This document shows, piece after piece, positions 27,801 through 42,639 of a DNA stretch of 64,000 nucleotides. This DNA comes from Hybos culiciformis (Eukaryota > Arthropoda > Insecta > Diptera > Hybotidae), in contig OZ023275.1 of NCBI GenBank assembly GCA_964007475.1, positions 39,489,381-39,553,380 on the forward strand, in the 5' to 3' direction. The position numbers and the translations under genes are program-made. The notes beneath the pieces were generated by a model, which worked only from the letters and a program-made list of their open reading frames with translations, was not told the origin of the DNA and did not search any database. How positions within the stretch are numbered: the stretch's first letter is position 1; every line of letters begins with the position of its first letter.

Positions 27801-30800
27801 TTTTATTTTGGCAAAAATACTATAATTGAAAAAAATTATCTGAATTTCCTTCCCTTTTATTTTCCTTTTTTTTTTGTTTGTTTTCATTACAAGGGTTTTT
27901 TTTGTACTTATATCCTTGTGCTAAAAATAAAGTCCTTGTTAAAACCGGAAATAAATTAAATAGATATATATATTTTTTTTTATGCTTTCAAATTACTATT
28001 ATGAAAATAAAATGCATTTTTATTACACTTAATGTACACACATATATATTTTTTTTTTACTAATTTCGGTGTCTAGACTTGATAAATTAATTGTGCACTG
28101 AAAAAATAAATTCGTTAGAAAATTAGCTATAAGAACCAGCTATAAAGTTATAACTAAAACTGCAATATTTTTTAGTAGTATGTGCTGAAAATATTGCATT
28201 TATTATTGAAAATTCGTCTAAAATCTAGCAAATGAATTATAGCAAAATTTTTTGTAGCGCAAAATAGATAACATAAAATATTTTTTATACATTATAAGTA
28301 CCTATCGCAAAAATGATCTAATGAACAGATATATTAAAAAATAAACTTTTAGCTATTTTTCCTTGCTATGACAAATATTAATATTTGCTATCTCCATCCA
28401 CTAGTTCATTTAGTCATCCAATAAAGTCCATTAAGTTAAAATTTTTCAAAATTAAACTGAATCACCTTTAAATTTTGGTTATTTATTAAGTTTCTTTACA
28501 ACATAACAATTCCATTACCTTCAATACATAAATTCATATATATATATATATAATTATTACAATTTTTATAAAATAGTTCAAAAAAAATCAAAATCACGCA
28601 ATGATTTATACAATTTCTTAAATTTTAGAAGAAAAAAAAATAAATAGATTCTTCAAATATGTTATACATACATAATTTATGTATATAGCTTTCAAAAAAA
28701 TGTTCAAACAAATACAATCAATAATTTTGTATAAAAGAAAATAATAAATAATCATAGATTGGTGTTTAAAATTCAATCAAATTTGAAAGAATTCAAAAAA
28801 AAAAAGTTAATAAATTTGGACAATTATTGTAAGTCATTGCACTGACATATTTGTTATTATTACCACACACATGTTAAACAAAAAAAAATTATCATGTTTG
28901 TAATCGTAGATTACATCATTATAGAATTAAAAAGTAATATAGAAAGCACAATAACAGTATGTATAGGTATAGTAATTTATAGAAAATCATCACAGAAGTT
29001 ACTTAAATTAATCTTTATAAGTTGAGTAAATTACAAAAATTTTATATTCTGCAATAATTTTATCTTAGTTTTATCAATATTTTATTCTTTTTAATTGTTT
29101 TTATAATTTTTTATTTCAACTTCATATAATTATTCATATTAATAATGACTCACTAATAAATTAAATAAATAACTAGTCACTTAATAAATAAAGATGACTA
29201 AAATATTATTATATGAATATTTATTCTTTATTTTATCAGATTTATTAGTCAAATCTAAATATAATTTATATGAAAAATATCTTAACTAATTAAAATAAAT
29301 CTTACAGTAATAATTAATTTTATATTGATTTTGAAAAATTTGCTAAATGTTTATTTTACAAAACATTTGTTTTACAAAAGTAAAAATTATTTTTGTTGAA
29401 ATAAGTAGTTTAATAATTTTGAAAAAAAAAAAAATGTACTGCATTATCTCACAAATTCTCAGCTATTTTTCTTTACTCAAAAAATTATTTTATTAACTGC
29501 ATATTATATAATTTATTACCGGAAAATTTAGTAATTCCACTTAGTTAGTTGTACCTTTTGCTTCCACATATAAAATATTAATAGATAACTTAAATTTGTA
29601 GGTATATAGTGAAATCATTAAATTAAAATATCTGAACAAAATTATATCAATTTAATGTTTATTAGATAAATTACCTAGATTTTTAAATTCATATAATATA
29701 CTTAATATTGATCATATAATTCTTAATATTGATCAATGTAAAAATTCATTTCCCATTTTATTTTAACTTTTTCGATTAGTTACTTCATAATCGATTCCAA
29801 AATAAATAGTAATTTATTCCAATTAACATTAAAGTATTTTTTATTTATGAAAGATTTTTTGAAAACTTTTTTTAATGTAGACGAAATTGTTGCTGTTAAA
29901 TTATGTATTTATAACAAAAGCTTGAAAGAATAATTTTGAATTTTTATGTACAATTTCTACGCTTAAGAATATTCTTGGAAAAAAAATTAAGAAATTTTAT
30001 TTTTCATAACAAACCAGGTATATAACTATAAAAATGTACGTATTTGATAAATGAAATTGTCTTATGTTCAACTTTAACTTTAAATAGTTAATTTATGTTC
30101 AGTATTATGATTTAATAACTCTTATTTTCTCTGCTTTTTTTTTATATTTGAAATTAATTTAAAGTCTTTAGCGTTACATAAATATTTTTAAATTGTATTT
30201 ATATTTGATAATAAAATGTCAAACAATATAAGACAAAAAAAATCAATTAATGAATAGAAATATTTATAATTATATTTATAATTATATATATATATAAATC
30301 TTCTTAAGAAGCACAACAAGTTTAGGGCATATATTCTGCAACACACATAACATTACCCTTATTAGGTTTTCTTAATAATTGTGCAACATTTAATTTAAAA
30401 TTATATTTATTTAATTTCTTCATTTGACCAAAAAAAAAAAAAATGTTTTTTTATTTAAAAAATCCCACAAAACAACAATAAGATATATGGCACTTATTTT
30501 TTATAAAATTTTTTATATTTTCTTGTTATTAAATAAATTGATGGTACTTATTTAATTTAATTTAATTTTTTTTCTCTCAATTTTTATTCACATAATAAAT
30601 AACTTAATCGAAAAAAAAAAATACTATGCTGTTAAAAAGTCAATCCATAACAATACAAACCAATTTATATTAATTGGCCTAACATAAATAATTCATAGAA
30701 CGGATATTTTGATAAGAGTTAAGTAAAATAATAAAAAATAAAATAAAAAATCTAGAGTACCTATTTACTTTATACATAATATACTATGTATTTATATTTT

Positions 30801-33800
30801 TTCTAGGTACTATAAAGAAATTAAGTTTTTTATCGATTCAACTATATGCAAATAAATCTAAAAGAGTATCTGTAGTTAAAAAATATCTAACAAATTAAAT
30901 GTGATAATGATATAATTTTTATTGCTTCTGTTTATTTTTAATAAAAAGATCTTCAAATACATTAAAAATCAACTTTTATTATAGCTTGCTCTTCAACTTT
31001 CTTTAAGTTGGAAGATTTACTTGCTTCGAGGAGAATTAAAATTAATTTATTTTACAAGTATTTTATATACATAGAAACCGTAGTATTTTGAAAATTTGTA
31101 TAGTTTTATTATGAAAAGTAATTAAAAAAATCTATGATTTTGCTATTCAAAAATAATGAAGAAATAAAAACTTACTTAACTTATTTGATTAATTTATTGA
31201 TCTATATAAATATCTTTGGTTTCTATGTAGAAATCTTTTAATTACAAACCTAAGAAGACATAAGATTAAAGCGGCAAACTTTTTAAATTTTTAAGCTTTA
31301 ATACTCTTCTATGGAATTCTGAAAATTCTTAAACTATTCAACTATTCTAAAATTTCTATGAATTCTAAAAATATTTTCTTTTTATTATACATTTACGGAG
31401 AAACGTATTTCCCTGTAAAAAAAAATTAAACTGCTTAAATCCATCAAATCGAACAAAAAAAAATATATAATCTTCATTAGTCGAAAATATTTCATCAGGA
31501 TATAATGCTATTGTGGAAAAAGATGTTTAATAAATTTCGAAATTTTTATCCCAAAAAAAAAACAAAAAAACAAAAGATCTGAATTTAATGCAAAAGCATA
31601 AATTTTCAAAAAAAAAAAATCTAGAGGTATAAACTCTATGCAGACACTATAATAACGTAAACAAAAAATATATCTTAAATAAAAATAATTCTATACTGAA
31701 TGAAAATTTTTTTAAAGGATAATAATTCTATTTTCAATATTACGTATACAAAAAAATGTTTATGTTTTTATGTATAGTTTTGAAGTAAATTTTTATGTCC
31801 AACAGAACAATTCATTTTCTTTTTTGTGACAATTTTTTTTTTCGTCCAAATTTTTCAAAATAATCTTGTATTAAAATCAATTTAATGCATTTTAGAGTGA
31901 TACATAGATGAAAAAAATCTTAATACACTAATAATTATGTAAATCTCTAAACAAATTAGTATTTTATATAAAGTATATATAAGAAACCTAAATTTTATAG
32001 TTTAGTCTTAAAAGTAAATTAACAGGTACTGTAACAGGTACTGTTAGTCAAAATAAATTATTTAGTTTATTTAATGAATGAAAAATAAAATTTCACTTAA
32101 CGGAAATTTTCTTTTCTCGTTATTGCTTATCAAAATTTATAGTTTATGGTAAATAAAAATCACTCGAGATGGATGAACATAATAATGTACAAGAAAAAAA
32201 TTGCATCAAATTTTATGCATTTTTTTAATGGTTAAATAATCGTAGTTATCTTTAAAATAAAATATAAGTCTTAGATAATTCTGTCTTTCCTAAGAATTTT
32301 TATGATTTTCTATTAAATTTGACATGAACCAAACTAAACATAATGGATTTAATTACTATTATATACCAAAATAGTAAAATTTTATTTTTGCATAAAATAA
32401 AATAATATTAAGTATTTAAATTTTTATTTTAACAAATTGAAAGAAATTCATTTAAGTAGTTGTACTAATTTATGTATATTTTCTTTATTATTATATACTT
32501 TATAAATGTAAATAAAATTTAACAAAAAAAAAAACGAGTTCTAAAGTGTTCCGAAATTTTTAATTCAAAACTATCGCTGACAAATTAAAACGAAATTTGA
32601 AAAGAAATTTAATGAATATTAATTCCAGTTATTTTAAACCTTGCTTAAATTAAAGAAAGCTGATAGAAAGATTAAGTAAACAAATTGAAATTTCGAATTT
32701 CGATTCTTAAAATATTAAATACTTCTCAATCTCTTTTGAGCAATGTATCTAATATGAATGTATAAATTTATAAAATATCTATCTACATAAATTAACAATA
32801 TTATATAAACACATTACAATATTTTAAATACTTTATGAATAAAGTAAATATATTTTTAATTACACTAATCTATCATACTATGAAAATGTTAATAAGAAGT
32901 TCAATAAATATGTGCTTTGCATCAATCAAAGAATTAACTATAAGTATAGGAAGTTAAAAGCCATAATTGTATAATAGAGCGCCATACTATGAAAAACATG
33001 ATATTAATATTTATTTAATAAAATATTATAAATTTACTAAGCATTTTACTGTATATGAATAGAATATTTCATTATTAGAATAAAAAGTTTATTTCATTTC
33101 TAAATATTTTTATTTAGCATTAAATTATGAGGGGGAAAGTTATTTTACGAAAGTATATATATATATTAATATGTACTTGTCAATTGTACATACGTGTTAA
33201 GAAAATATAAATATTTAATATTGTGTTACTTGAAATAATAATTTGTTAATGAATACATATTATAATTTATAATTGTTCTTATTATTATTAATATAATTAA
33301 AGTAAAATTTTCAAATATTAGTTTTACTTTTTTATTATTTTAATCGTTTTTTTGGATATAATTATCATTTCCTCAATCTTAGCTATATTATATGTATGAA
33401 ATTAAGCTTTCAGAATTAATTATAATAATCGATTATTTTTATTTTGAACATAAAATGTTAACAAACTCTAAGTTGAGGTTAAATTAAGAGTCTCATGAGC
33501 ACAATAAATTGACACTTGACGCTAGAAATTTAGAATGCATTTAAAATATAAAATATTTTTTTGCGTATAGTGATCTCTTAAATACACATTTCAATAATTT
33601 AATTTTTTTTTATTTCATTCTACAAAATTTTGTAAATAAAATTGTTATTTTGCTCTCAACTCTTTTAAGTTTAAAATGTTAAACAATAAACTTTTCAGAT
33701 CTATGTCATCTTATTAGAACGTGCATCCTTTATTGTTTATTGTCCTTTAATGTGTATTCTATTCTTATATTTTATGTTATATTTTATGTTATATTTATTT

Positions 33801-36800
33801 TATATTTATATCTAACATTAAACTTAATAAAGATTCTATTTAAATTTTTTAAGTGAATTTAAAATTATGCAAATCAAATAACAATGATCCTCGTTTTAAA
33901 AAAAATGATGCAGAAAAATAAATATTGTTAGTTTTTCTTAAAACTTTGAGTATATACAATGGATATTTATAATCCTTATGTGTATTGGAAAACTTTTGAT
34001 TTAAAACCACGGAAGAAACATAAAACTGCTTTCAAACAGATGTTTAAATTAAATACCTCGATACGAATTAAATACCCAACCGCTTGAATATTTTTACATA
34101 AAGAAGTTAAAGTTTTGATAATTATTTTTCATACGTTAAATGGATTATAATGTTCATAAGAATTAACTTTTAAAGGATATATATTTTTTTAATATCATCG
34201 CATCACTTTTTTTTAATTGTAGATTATTTAAAACAATCACATAATTCCTTATGGAACAATATTCTTATAATAATCTTATTCTAAGTTTACATATACTTCA
34301 CAGTAGATACATAAAATACATATTAATTTTTACTTAAAAAAAATACTATTACCTTCAAGTAAGGTCAAAATAAGGTAGATAAATCTAATGATAATAGTAC
34401 AAGTACAGTAATGTAAAACTATGTCAAGTGATTTTCTTTGAAGTGCTTTATAATAATTTAGACATTAAAGCCAATAAACGACACTTATCTTTCATGATTA
34501 CTATAGAGATTTTATAACACACATAAAAAGTTGTTAACATTTTCTATTAGTTTTCTTTTTGTTATCAACAAGGACTAAAATTAACATACGAATGCAAAAG
34601 CAAATAGCAAATATCTAGTAGTTACATATTAGGACAAATAAATCATGAAATATAATGGCTCGATGTTAATAAATAATAACTTGATTTTAATCCTTAAAAA
34701 AGAGTTAAGTTTGTAAATTTCTAATTACAGCATCGTATTATATATATAATATATAAAGAGGCATGTAAATTATTAGTATTTTAAAAAATTTTCTTCAAGA
34801 TATTTTGATTTATATCACAAGTGTGTGTTTCGGCTCCCGTCGACTTCATTTAAGAGAGAAGAGCAGTTAGAGATAAATGTCTGATAATTATGATGACCTA
34901 ATCTAGCAGTTGAGTCACCCAAATCTTCCGAATAAACGTTTGCAGATCTATCATATTATATTATATGTTATACTATTATATTATATGTTACTAAAGGAAA
35001 ATGTGTTCTTCATATTATAAACTTTTTTTTTTATATAATTATGTATATAATATATAAGAAAATTTTACAAATAATGATTTATGGGATGAATACATGACAG
35101 ATCCAAATGTTAAATTTAACAAAACCGATAAAAATTCTAAGTTAGTTTAAAATTTATATTGAAACTTTTTCATATATTACAAAACTTTGACATTAAAAAT
35201 TCATTTCCTTTTTGTGTGTAATTTTCTTACGATTTAGGAACTTTTTTATTTTCAAAGGAAACTTTTTTTTTCCATATTGTTTTTCCTGTGCATGAGGAAA
35301 GCATTTTTGCAGTCATTTTTTTTTTTGTTTGCATATTTTTGGGAACAAAAAATTTGAATAAATTTTAAATATTTAATCCCATCTATAGATAATTCGGTTT
35401 AGATTAAATTTTTTCTATCATTAAATGATTCTTGACAATAACAGCATAAAAAATTATAAAAATTTTCATCAGAATTTCTTAATACATGTATACTTGTACA
35501 CTTTTCTATGTTTTTGTGATTATAATTTATTTTTCAGTTTTTGCTATTAACTAAGTAAGGGATTAAAATTTGAATTTGGCATTTTCACTATACTATTCTT
35601 ATTTAATATTAAATCAAAATTGAAGAAAAGACTTGACTTAACATAGAAAGTTTGTTTAAAGTGCATATCGATATAATGTAAATAGAAAACATAATTCAAT
35701 AATGCGTATTACAGTAATATGTCGAGGGTCTTTGTTAAGAAGATACTTTTGTTTTCTGAACTTTGACATCGCGTAAATAGATTATCCAATCACTATACAA
35801 TCTGCCGTCACTATATAATTAAACAATATTAATATAAACCCATTTCTAATTTAAATGGCAGTTCTGCCACAAAAATATGTATTAGATGAGACAAAGGCAT
35901 TAAAACAAATTTATGCTAACGATTAAAGTTTGTTATAATAAGAAAATAAAATTTTTGTTTTTTTTTTTTGCCCTTATTATCAATGGAAAATTTTATGAGA
36001 ATTTTTTTGAACTATAATAATTATACAGGATGTTGACTTAATTATGAAAACGAAGTTATCGAATTTCTAGAAAAAAACAATAAGATAAAATCAAAACAAT
36101 ATTTATTAAACTTTTTAATTCTCTCTTGATAAAAATATAATAAAAGTTATATTATTTATTTGATTGATTTTTCTATTCGATAAGTTATATATGTATAGTG
36201 TACTCTATGATGTACGTACAGTACACATTTTATGGAATGGTTGTTTTCAATACATTTATTGAGAATAAAAAAAAACACGGTGACATTTTCTAATGGATAG
36301 TTTGATACTAATGACTTTTATTCTATAAATATTTAGCATTCATATCGTTACTTTGAAAAAATCTGTTCAACGCTAATGGGCATCAAGCACAAAATATCAG
36401 CAATATTCCTGAAAAAAAAAAACTTATTTGTGTAAACAATTGTATTCTAGAAATAAAGTTTTTATATATTAACAAAATGAAGAAAAAATATTTATTGATG
36501 TATGGATTTGATACAACTTTAAACTTTGTTCCATTTCATTCGTCCTTATGCTGAAAAATGTATGGTATATTCTCTTTGTTGTAAACTTTCTTTTTTATAA
36601 GGTGCAAAAGATTAATACTTTACAACTACAGCAAAAAAATCAAAAGGATATTTTTTTTCAGGTCATAAAAACTTTTAAAAAAATACACACATATATTCAC
36701 ATTTTTTAGTAAGCAATTTAATTGCGTTAATGACTGAGTAGTCAATCAACAATATACAATGTAACTTATGTAGATCCAAATGATTTTGAATTCTTTTTAT

Positions 36801-37620
36801 AATATCGAAATCATTAATCATAATTATTCATTTAATTTATAAACAAAAATAAACAAAATTTTTATTTCTTTATTTATTAATAATCTATATTAAAAATTCA
36901 TTCGTTTTTAAGCTTTAGTGCTTATAGTTTTTAATTTTTTATTAAACTACATGGGTTGCAATCATTTTAAGTAACTCTACGTTCTCTAATCTTCTCATTT
37001 TTGGTCAAATTATTTAAATTTTCTTTAAATTTTAAAACTAATGTACCCCACAAGTCCTTTTTCCACAACTTGGTATCGGAAAACTAAAACATATTGACCA
37101 TAAAGGAATTTGTCAAATTTTTCTATTGAAAATTTTTGTTACGTACGATATTTGGACCCTAAGCCTTTTAAAAATTATTTCAAATTTTGTTAACCATTTT
37201 ATTTAAGTTTTGTGATTTTGACAAGCCGTTGATGTGTCTTTAGACTTTTATTTTAATGATGCTACTTAATGTTTATATTAAAATTATATCAATTATGTGC
37301 ATATAGGACGCGATTATCTCATGAAAGTTTTATTATAGTCAGAAAGCTATGAAAGTTGTATAAAACTTAAAAATATTTATAATATTTATGTTCAGCAGCA
37401 GGTGCACATTAAATTAGTAAATAAAAAGTCAAGAACGTGTTTTATGTTCAGACAGAGATCATAAATATTTTATTGATACTAACAAAACAGTAAGTAAAAA
37501 ATTGCATTTTTATGAGTTAAATATTTTTATTTTAAAATTTTGAAATAGAAACAATTTAGAAGTAAACTTTATTTTGTTTGTTGTGATGTGAGGTTGAATT
37601 TATAAAATTTAATATTGGTG

Positions 37621-37647
37621 ATAATAATAATAATAATAATAATAATA
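37621..37647. repeat. (ATA)n microsatellite
   Basis: Nine uninterrupted ATA units. Confidence 0.95.
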
Positions 37648-40423
37648 GAGTTGTAATAATAAGCCTTAGATTACTGTACAGCGGTAATAATAAGCTTTAT
37701 AGTTTATAGTTTTCTTATAGTTTTCTATTTAAAAAATCTGCTCAGAAATATATTAGTAGATTTTAAAGACACAAGTCAAAACGTAGTCTTAAGGATCCCA
37801 CATAGTTATAGTACGGATATAATGAGTTGTTAATAATATATACAAGAAGAGGCATGTTCTAATGTACAAAATGATTCCATAAGGGTTTGATTATGGTCTC
37901 AACCAATTTGCATTATATTTCAAATTATGTCAATATTAATTTTCAAAATTAGTAAATATTCCCGTATTTACGCAAAATTTACACCTGTTAACTACTTAAT
38001 AAGTGTAATATAGAGTTTAGTACACAAATTTAAAATAAAATTCGTATAATCTTTTAAATAAAAAACCAAAAAAAAAAAAAGATAAAAAAGGCGAAGGAAA
38101 TTTAAAATTAAAATTTCTTTTGTGATCTCATGTTTAACACAAAAATATCATGTTACACCCATGATAATTAAATTTTAAATTAAATTATAATATCAAAATC
38201 TCTGTACGATTTACACATAGCTACATCATAAATTGTTGACATTTTCATGCTGGTTTAAATCTCTGCCAACAAAAATATTGTTAAGTTAAATTTAACATTA
38301 ATATAAATTGGTAATTTTGTTTATTGATGCATGCGTCCGTCAAATTAACCACATTTGGTTATATAAAGACAAATCATAATTAAATTATGTTATTATGTTG
38401 ACAGAGAATAGGAATTTCGTTTTATCCAAAAAAATTAGTGTAAATTTATATTTGATTTCATGTGTGAAACTTTTCCAATTTTTTTATGCTGACGAATATA
38501 ATATTAATGTTATACTTTGCTTTAAAATACTTTTGTCAAAATTTATTTTTTATAATTTAAAAACAATTTGAAATTCTTTGAAATTAAACAGAATTTAAAA
38601 ACCTTTTTGAAGCTTAAATCTTAAACACAACTCTTTTTCTAGGTCCATTAGAAGTTCAACAAATTTTCTCACTTTTTTAATGTACAAATTTAATAATGAT
38701 TATATTATATAAATAATTAAATTAATTAAATTGAAAGTTCTATATATTTAGTAGTTTTATATTTCAAATAATTTTAATAAAAAAATTTAATTATAACTTT
38801 TTTCAAATAAAAATATTAATATTAAGGAAAATAAGTGTTAAAATTTAAATGATATAGAAATTAAGAATTAAATTATAAAGAAAATAAATGTTAAAAGATA
38901 CAAAATGTTATAAATCGATATATCTACTCGTCTACAAATTTTGCTTCCACATTACATACATTATACGTACATAATATTCCGTTCAGAAGCTTGTGGGAGT
39001 TTATTTACATGAATATATATTGTACACATCGAGGGGGAACAAAAATTTATAATAATGATTAATTGGAAAAGTAACATTAAAATTTTCACAATAGAACTTG
39101 ACCTAGTCAATGTTATCATTGATTGTTCATGGTACATGGTTTTTGATAATATTTGCATATTTCTGTTATTCATTCATTTTACATGCATTTTGTTTATTAA
39201 GTATGTTGCAGTTGCGGATTATGCAAATATATGTTTTATAGATACTTATAATGAATTAAGTAAGAACAATAGAAACATATAATTTGTCAGTCTTCAAATG
39301 TTTCAACCTATCTTTAATGTGACAGATGTTTTTGATATATTAAACAGTATAGGTTTTCTATACAATATGGTTTGCTTTTGCTTATATATAATTACATATA
39401 ATGTAGGTACTACAAAAATTGACAAAAATGTTTTACATATTTAATCAATTTTCCAGTTTAAACAAATTGAAAAAATTAACAATATTTTCACTGCAATTTT
39501 ATCTCTTCATAAATATATTATACATCTACAATCTACCTACATTCATTATAATGACAGTATTTAAACACCTCTTTTTTTTTTGCTAAACGAAGTAATGGTT
39601 CGCAGACTTGATTCTGGAGCTGTTATTCTAAAAGAAAAATACACCTACTAGACACTGACAACGACATTATTAAGCGTATTATTACTTAATCGAAAAAAAA
39701 ATGTTTGGTTTTTTTTTTTAACTGATTGAGAAATACACTGTAATTTGTTGTTTTTTTTTTATAATTTTTTCATTTATTTATAAGCAAAAGTTTTTCATTA
39801 CTTATTGATGGAATGTACAATGATATTCTTTACTTCCAAATCCATGATTGCGATAATAGCAAATAAAAATAACACAATTTGAAAATAATATTTTTTGAAA
39901 TAAATTTTAACAAACTATAAAATTCAGGTCATGCACCTCCAACAAAAAAAATATATGTTTACTTCACAAGAATCAGTAATTAATTTTACGAAATGTAGAA
40001 AAAATTAATAAATGATGCATTATGTTCACAAAAGAGGCACGCCTAACAAACATTTTTTTAATTTTATTTATGTTAGCAGATTATACATATATGTTAACAT
40101 AAATTATATGTTAATCGTTCAATGTGTAATCGTAATTGGTCCTGTAGTGACTTTTTTCCTTAAACTTTTAATCTAAATCTAGTTTCTAGTCTGCTTTAAA
40201 TCTAGGTTAAAAGAATTCATAAATGTGGTTTTTTTTTCAATTATTCAATTAATGACAAAATTTCAAATTTTTTATTCAAGTTAAGACATCAAATTTCTTG
40301 CATCATACATAATAAACATTATTCCAATTAACGCATAATTAAAGAATAAAATAAATTTTCACATTATGTAAACATTTTTAATGCGTTGGGGATCGTTATG
40401 TTGTATTTAGTGCTATAGAATTT

Positions 40424-40911
40424 AGATCACTAAATGGAGTATTATATGCGTCAATACACATGCAATCATTTAGATGCATCTGCGTAAATAATGAAAAAAT
40501 TTAGATGCATCAGCGTAAATAATGAAAAAATTTAGATGCATCAGCGTAAATAATGAAATCATTTAGATGTTTCGTATTGAATATTACGTAATACCTAAAC
40601 AAACATAATATCTCTCACAATATTTCAATACAGCCAAATACAAAAAAAAAGAGAAAAAATGAGAAGAAAAAATATTCTCTCTTTGCAACTACCTCTCCCC
40701 TACGCATTAAAACAGTATATTGGATATGTAAACAAAATTTGTTATACAACTCGTTCTGTATTTACACAAAAATACATTGACACTTGTCAATTTATATCAC
40801 TCGACCTTCGGTCTCGTGATATAAGTATTGACTCGTGTCAATGTATTTTTGTGTATACAGAACTCTTAATTAATAACAAATTTAGTTTACATATTCAATA
40901 ATCTACTATTA
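40424..40911. mobile_element. Foldback element with long hairpin, copy 1
   Basis: The right part (40724-40894) is one long imperfect palindrome of about 85 bp per arm. Its outer arm begins ATATGTAAAC and its tip reads CACTCGACCTTCGGTCTCGTG. To the left are three near-identical units beginning TTTAGATGCATC (about 40488-40565). Related sequence occurs at 58624-59060 and 59700-59924 with the same order of blocks (AATACACATGCAAT, CAATATTTCAATACAG, hairpin, terminal AATCTACTATTA), which defines the approximate limits. It has no coding capacity. The structure suggests a non-autonomous foldback or MITE-like family; superfamily unknown. Confidence 0.7.
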
Positions 40912-42208
40912 AACTTTCCAAAAACTATGTATATAATAAAAAATAAAATAAAACATAAATAACAACTATAGTTCTAGTTATGTGAAGGGAAAAAGTCAAA
41001 TTACTATATTTTATTAGGAATATAAAATAAACTTGACATAATTTAATTAAAAATAAATTTTTTGTCATGTTGTATATTTTAAGATGAATATACAGACACA
41101 TCATCACGTCATTTCGAAAAAAAAAAATTAATAAATAAAGAAAATATAACTTTTGGGGTTTTTCTCATTTATTTTTTGTTATAAATTAAAAACTTTATAC
41201 AAATTGTATATTTTCCTGATATTCAGCCGTGAAAGTAACCGTATAGCACACCTCAAAAAGCAAGAATATAAATATAAATTATATGAATATTTTTAATTTT
41301 TGGCAATACCGTCTGGAGCAAAACTTTGTCTCTGGTTCGATTATTTGTATGGTTTATCAAAACATTTTTATTGTATATAATTTCGATTATTATATTAATA
41401 AACTAGTTGAAATTTTAATTCAAGTAGAAATAATTTTTTTATTTGTCCTATAAAAAATGTAAATTACATTTATTCATTTAAAATTAGAAAAACAAAATAC
41501 TGATTATATGTATAAGAGTTATGAACTTAATTATTGCATAATTTGGTAATTTCAACTGGTTATTTATAAATTTAGAGTTCATATTTATTATACGTAAGAT
41601 AGCATAGTACTTATTATATTATTTTAAAATTCATGTTAAAAAGTTAAATGAAAACATTAAACGCTACGTGATTTCACAATTTTACATATATGTACCTAAA
41701 ATAATAACTACGGTGGTAGTTTTTAAACATAAATTAATTCTTATTAGTGCATTGAGAATGAAATGTGAAAAAAAGCCTTTATTTTTTGTATATACATAAT
41801 TACATACATTATTATACTTGCACATACTTAATAGTAAAAAAAAAATTATTTTTTTCATTTATTTGGTTTTATTATACAAAATACTAATTGATGTTCCAAA
41901 ACTGTAGTACAAGTGCTGTATCTATGATATTGTACATAAGATTTGTACGAATCTAATTTGATATTACTTTCTTCAGCTGGTTCTAGTGTTAATTTTTTTT
42001 TGAATACGTAATAAGTAGAAGGAATATGAAAATATTTCATTTGAGAATAACCCAGAAATGTATGTATCATTGTATCGAACAAAAATTGGATTATCGAAAA
42101 AGCGCGAAAAAATAATAAAACCTAAAATTTGTACTTGTTTTTACAATAAAAATATTTAAACCAAAAATTTTCGTTTCTTTATTTTAAATTTTCCGAGTAG
42201 ATTTGAAG
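40912..42208. other. AT-rich non-coding sequence
   Basis: Nothing supported beyond short chance frames. Confidence 0.5.
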
Positions 42209-42420
42209 AGATTCGAAAACTATAGATTATAGAACAATCAAAACTGCAAAATCAATTTATTTTCAAGCTTGGAAGCGAAATAATATGTTCTCTAAAAAAT
42301 TTCCCAACTGATCGAATATTTGTGGTTAAATTATTACAATTTGTTAAGTAAGAGTATTTACATAACAGTTATTTAAAATTTAATATAAATACTAAAATAA
42401 TTTAATCCAAATTCAATATT
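42209..42420 (+). repeat. Duplicated segment, copy 1
   Basis: This stretch recurs in the same orientation at 53710-53925 with small indels and substitutions. Shared blocks include AATCAATTTATTTTCAAGCT, AAAAATTTCCCAACTGA and TTTACATAACAGTTATTTAA. Neither copy encodes a recognisable protein. Confidence 0.85.
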
Positions 42421-42639
42421 ATATTTATTATATATTATTTCAGCTATCATATTACAGAAAACTTACAATATTTACAATCAGAGATTAGAATAACTAAACT
42501 ATTCTTTACAACTTGATCATTAATTCATATTTGTTATGATATTGAATTTGATTAAATATGTTGTACTTTACTTCGGATTTCTAAAAGGAAATTATTACTT
42601 TTCTTCCTTATCAACTATACATAATATTAATATTATATA

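Larger units (their letters stand above)
22064..40423. other. Long AT-rich non-coding sequence
   Basis: About 18 kb without a supportable gene. It holds trinucleotide microsatellites (ATT)n at 24852-24877 and (ATA)n at 37621-37647, a GC-richer patch at 34820-34950, and a possible minus-strand exon ending at 39627 (see findings). Otherwise I see homopolymers and short chance frames. It may be intergenic or part of giant introns. Confidence 0.5.
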
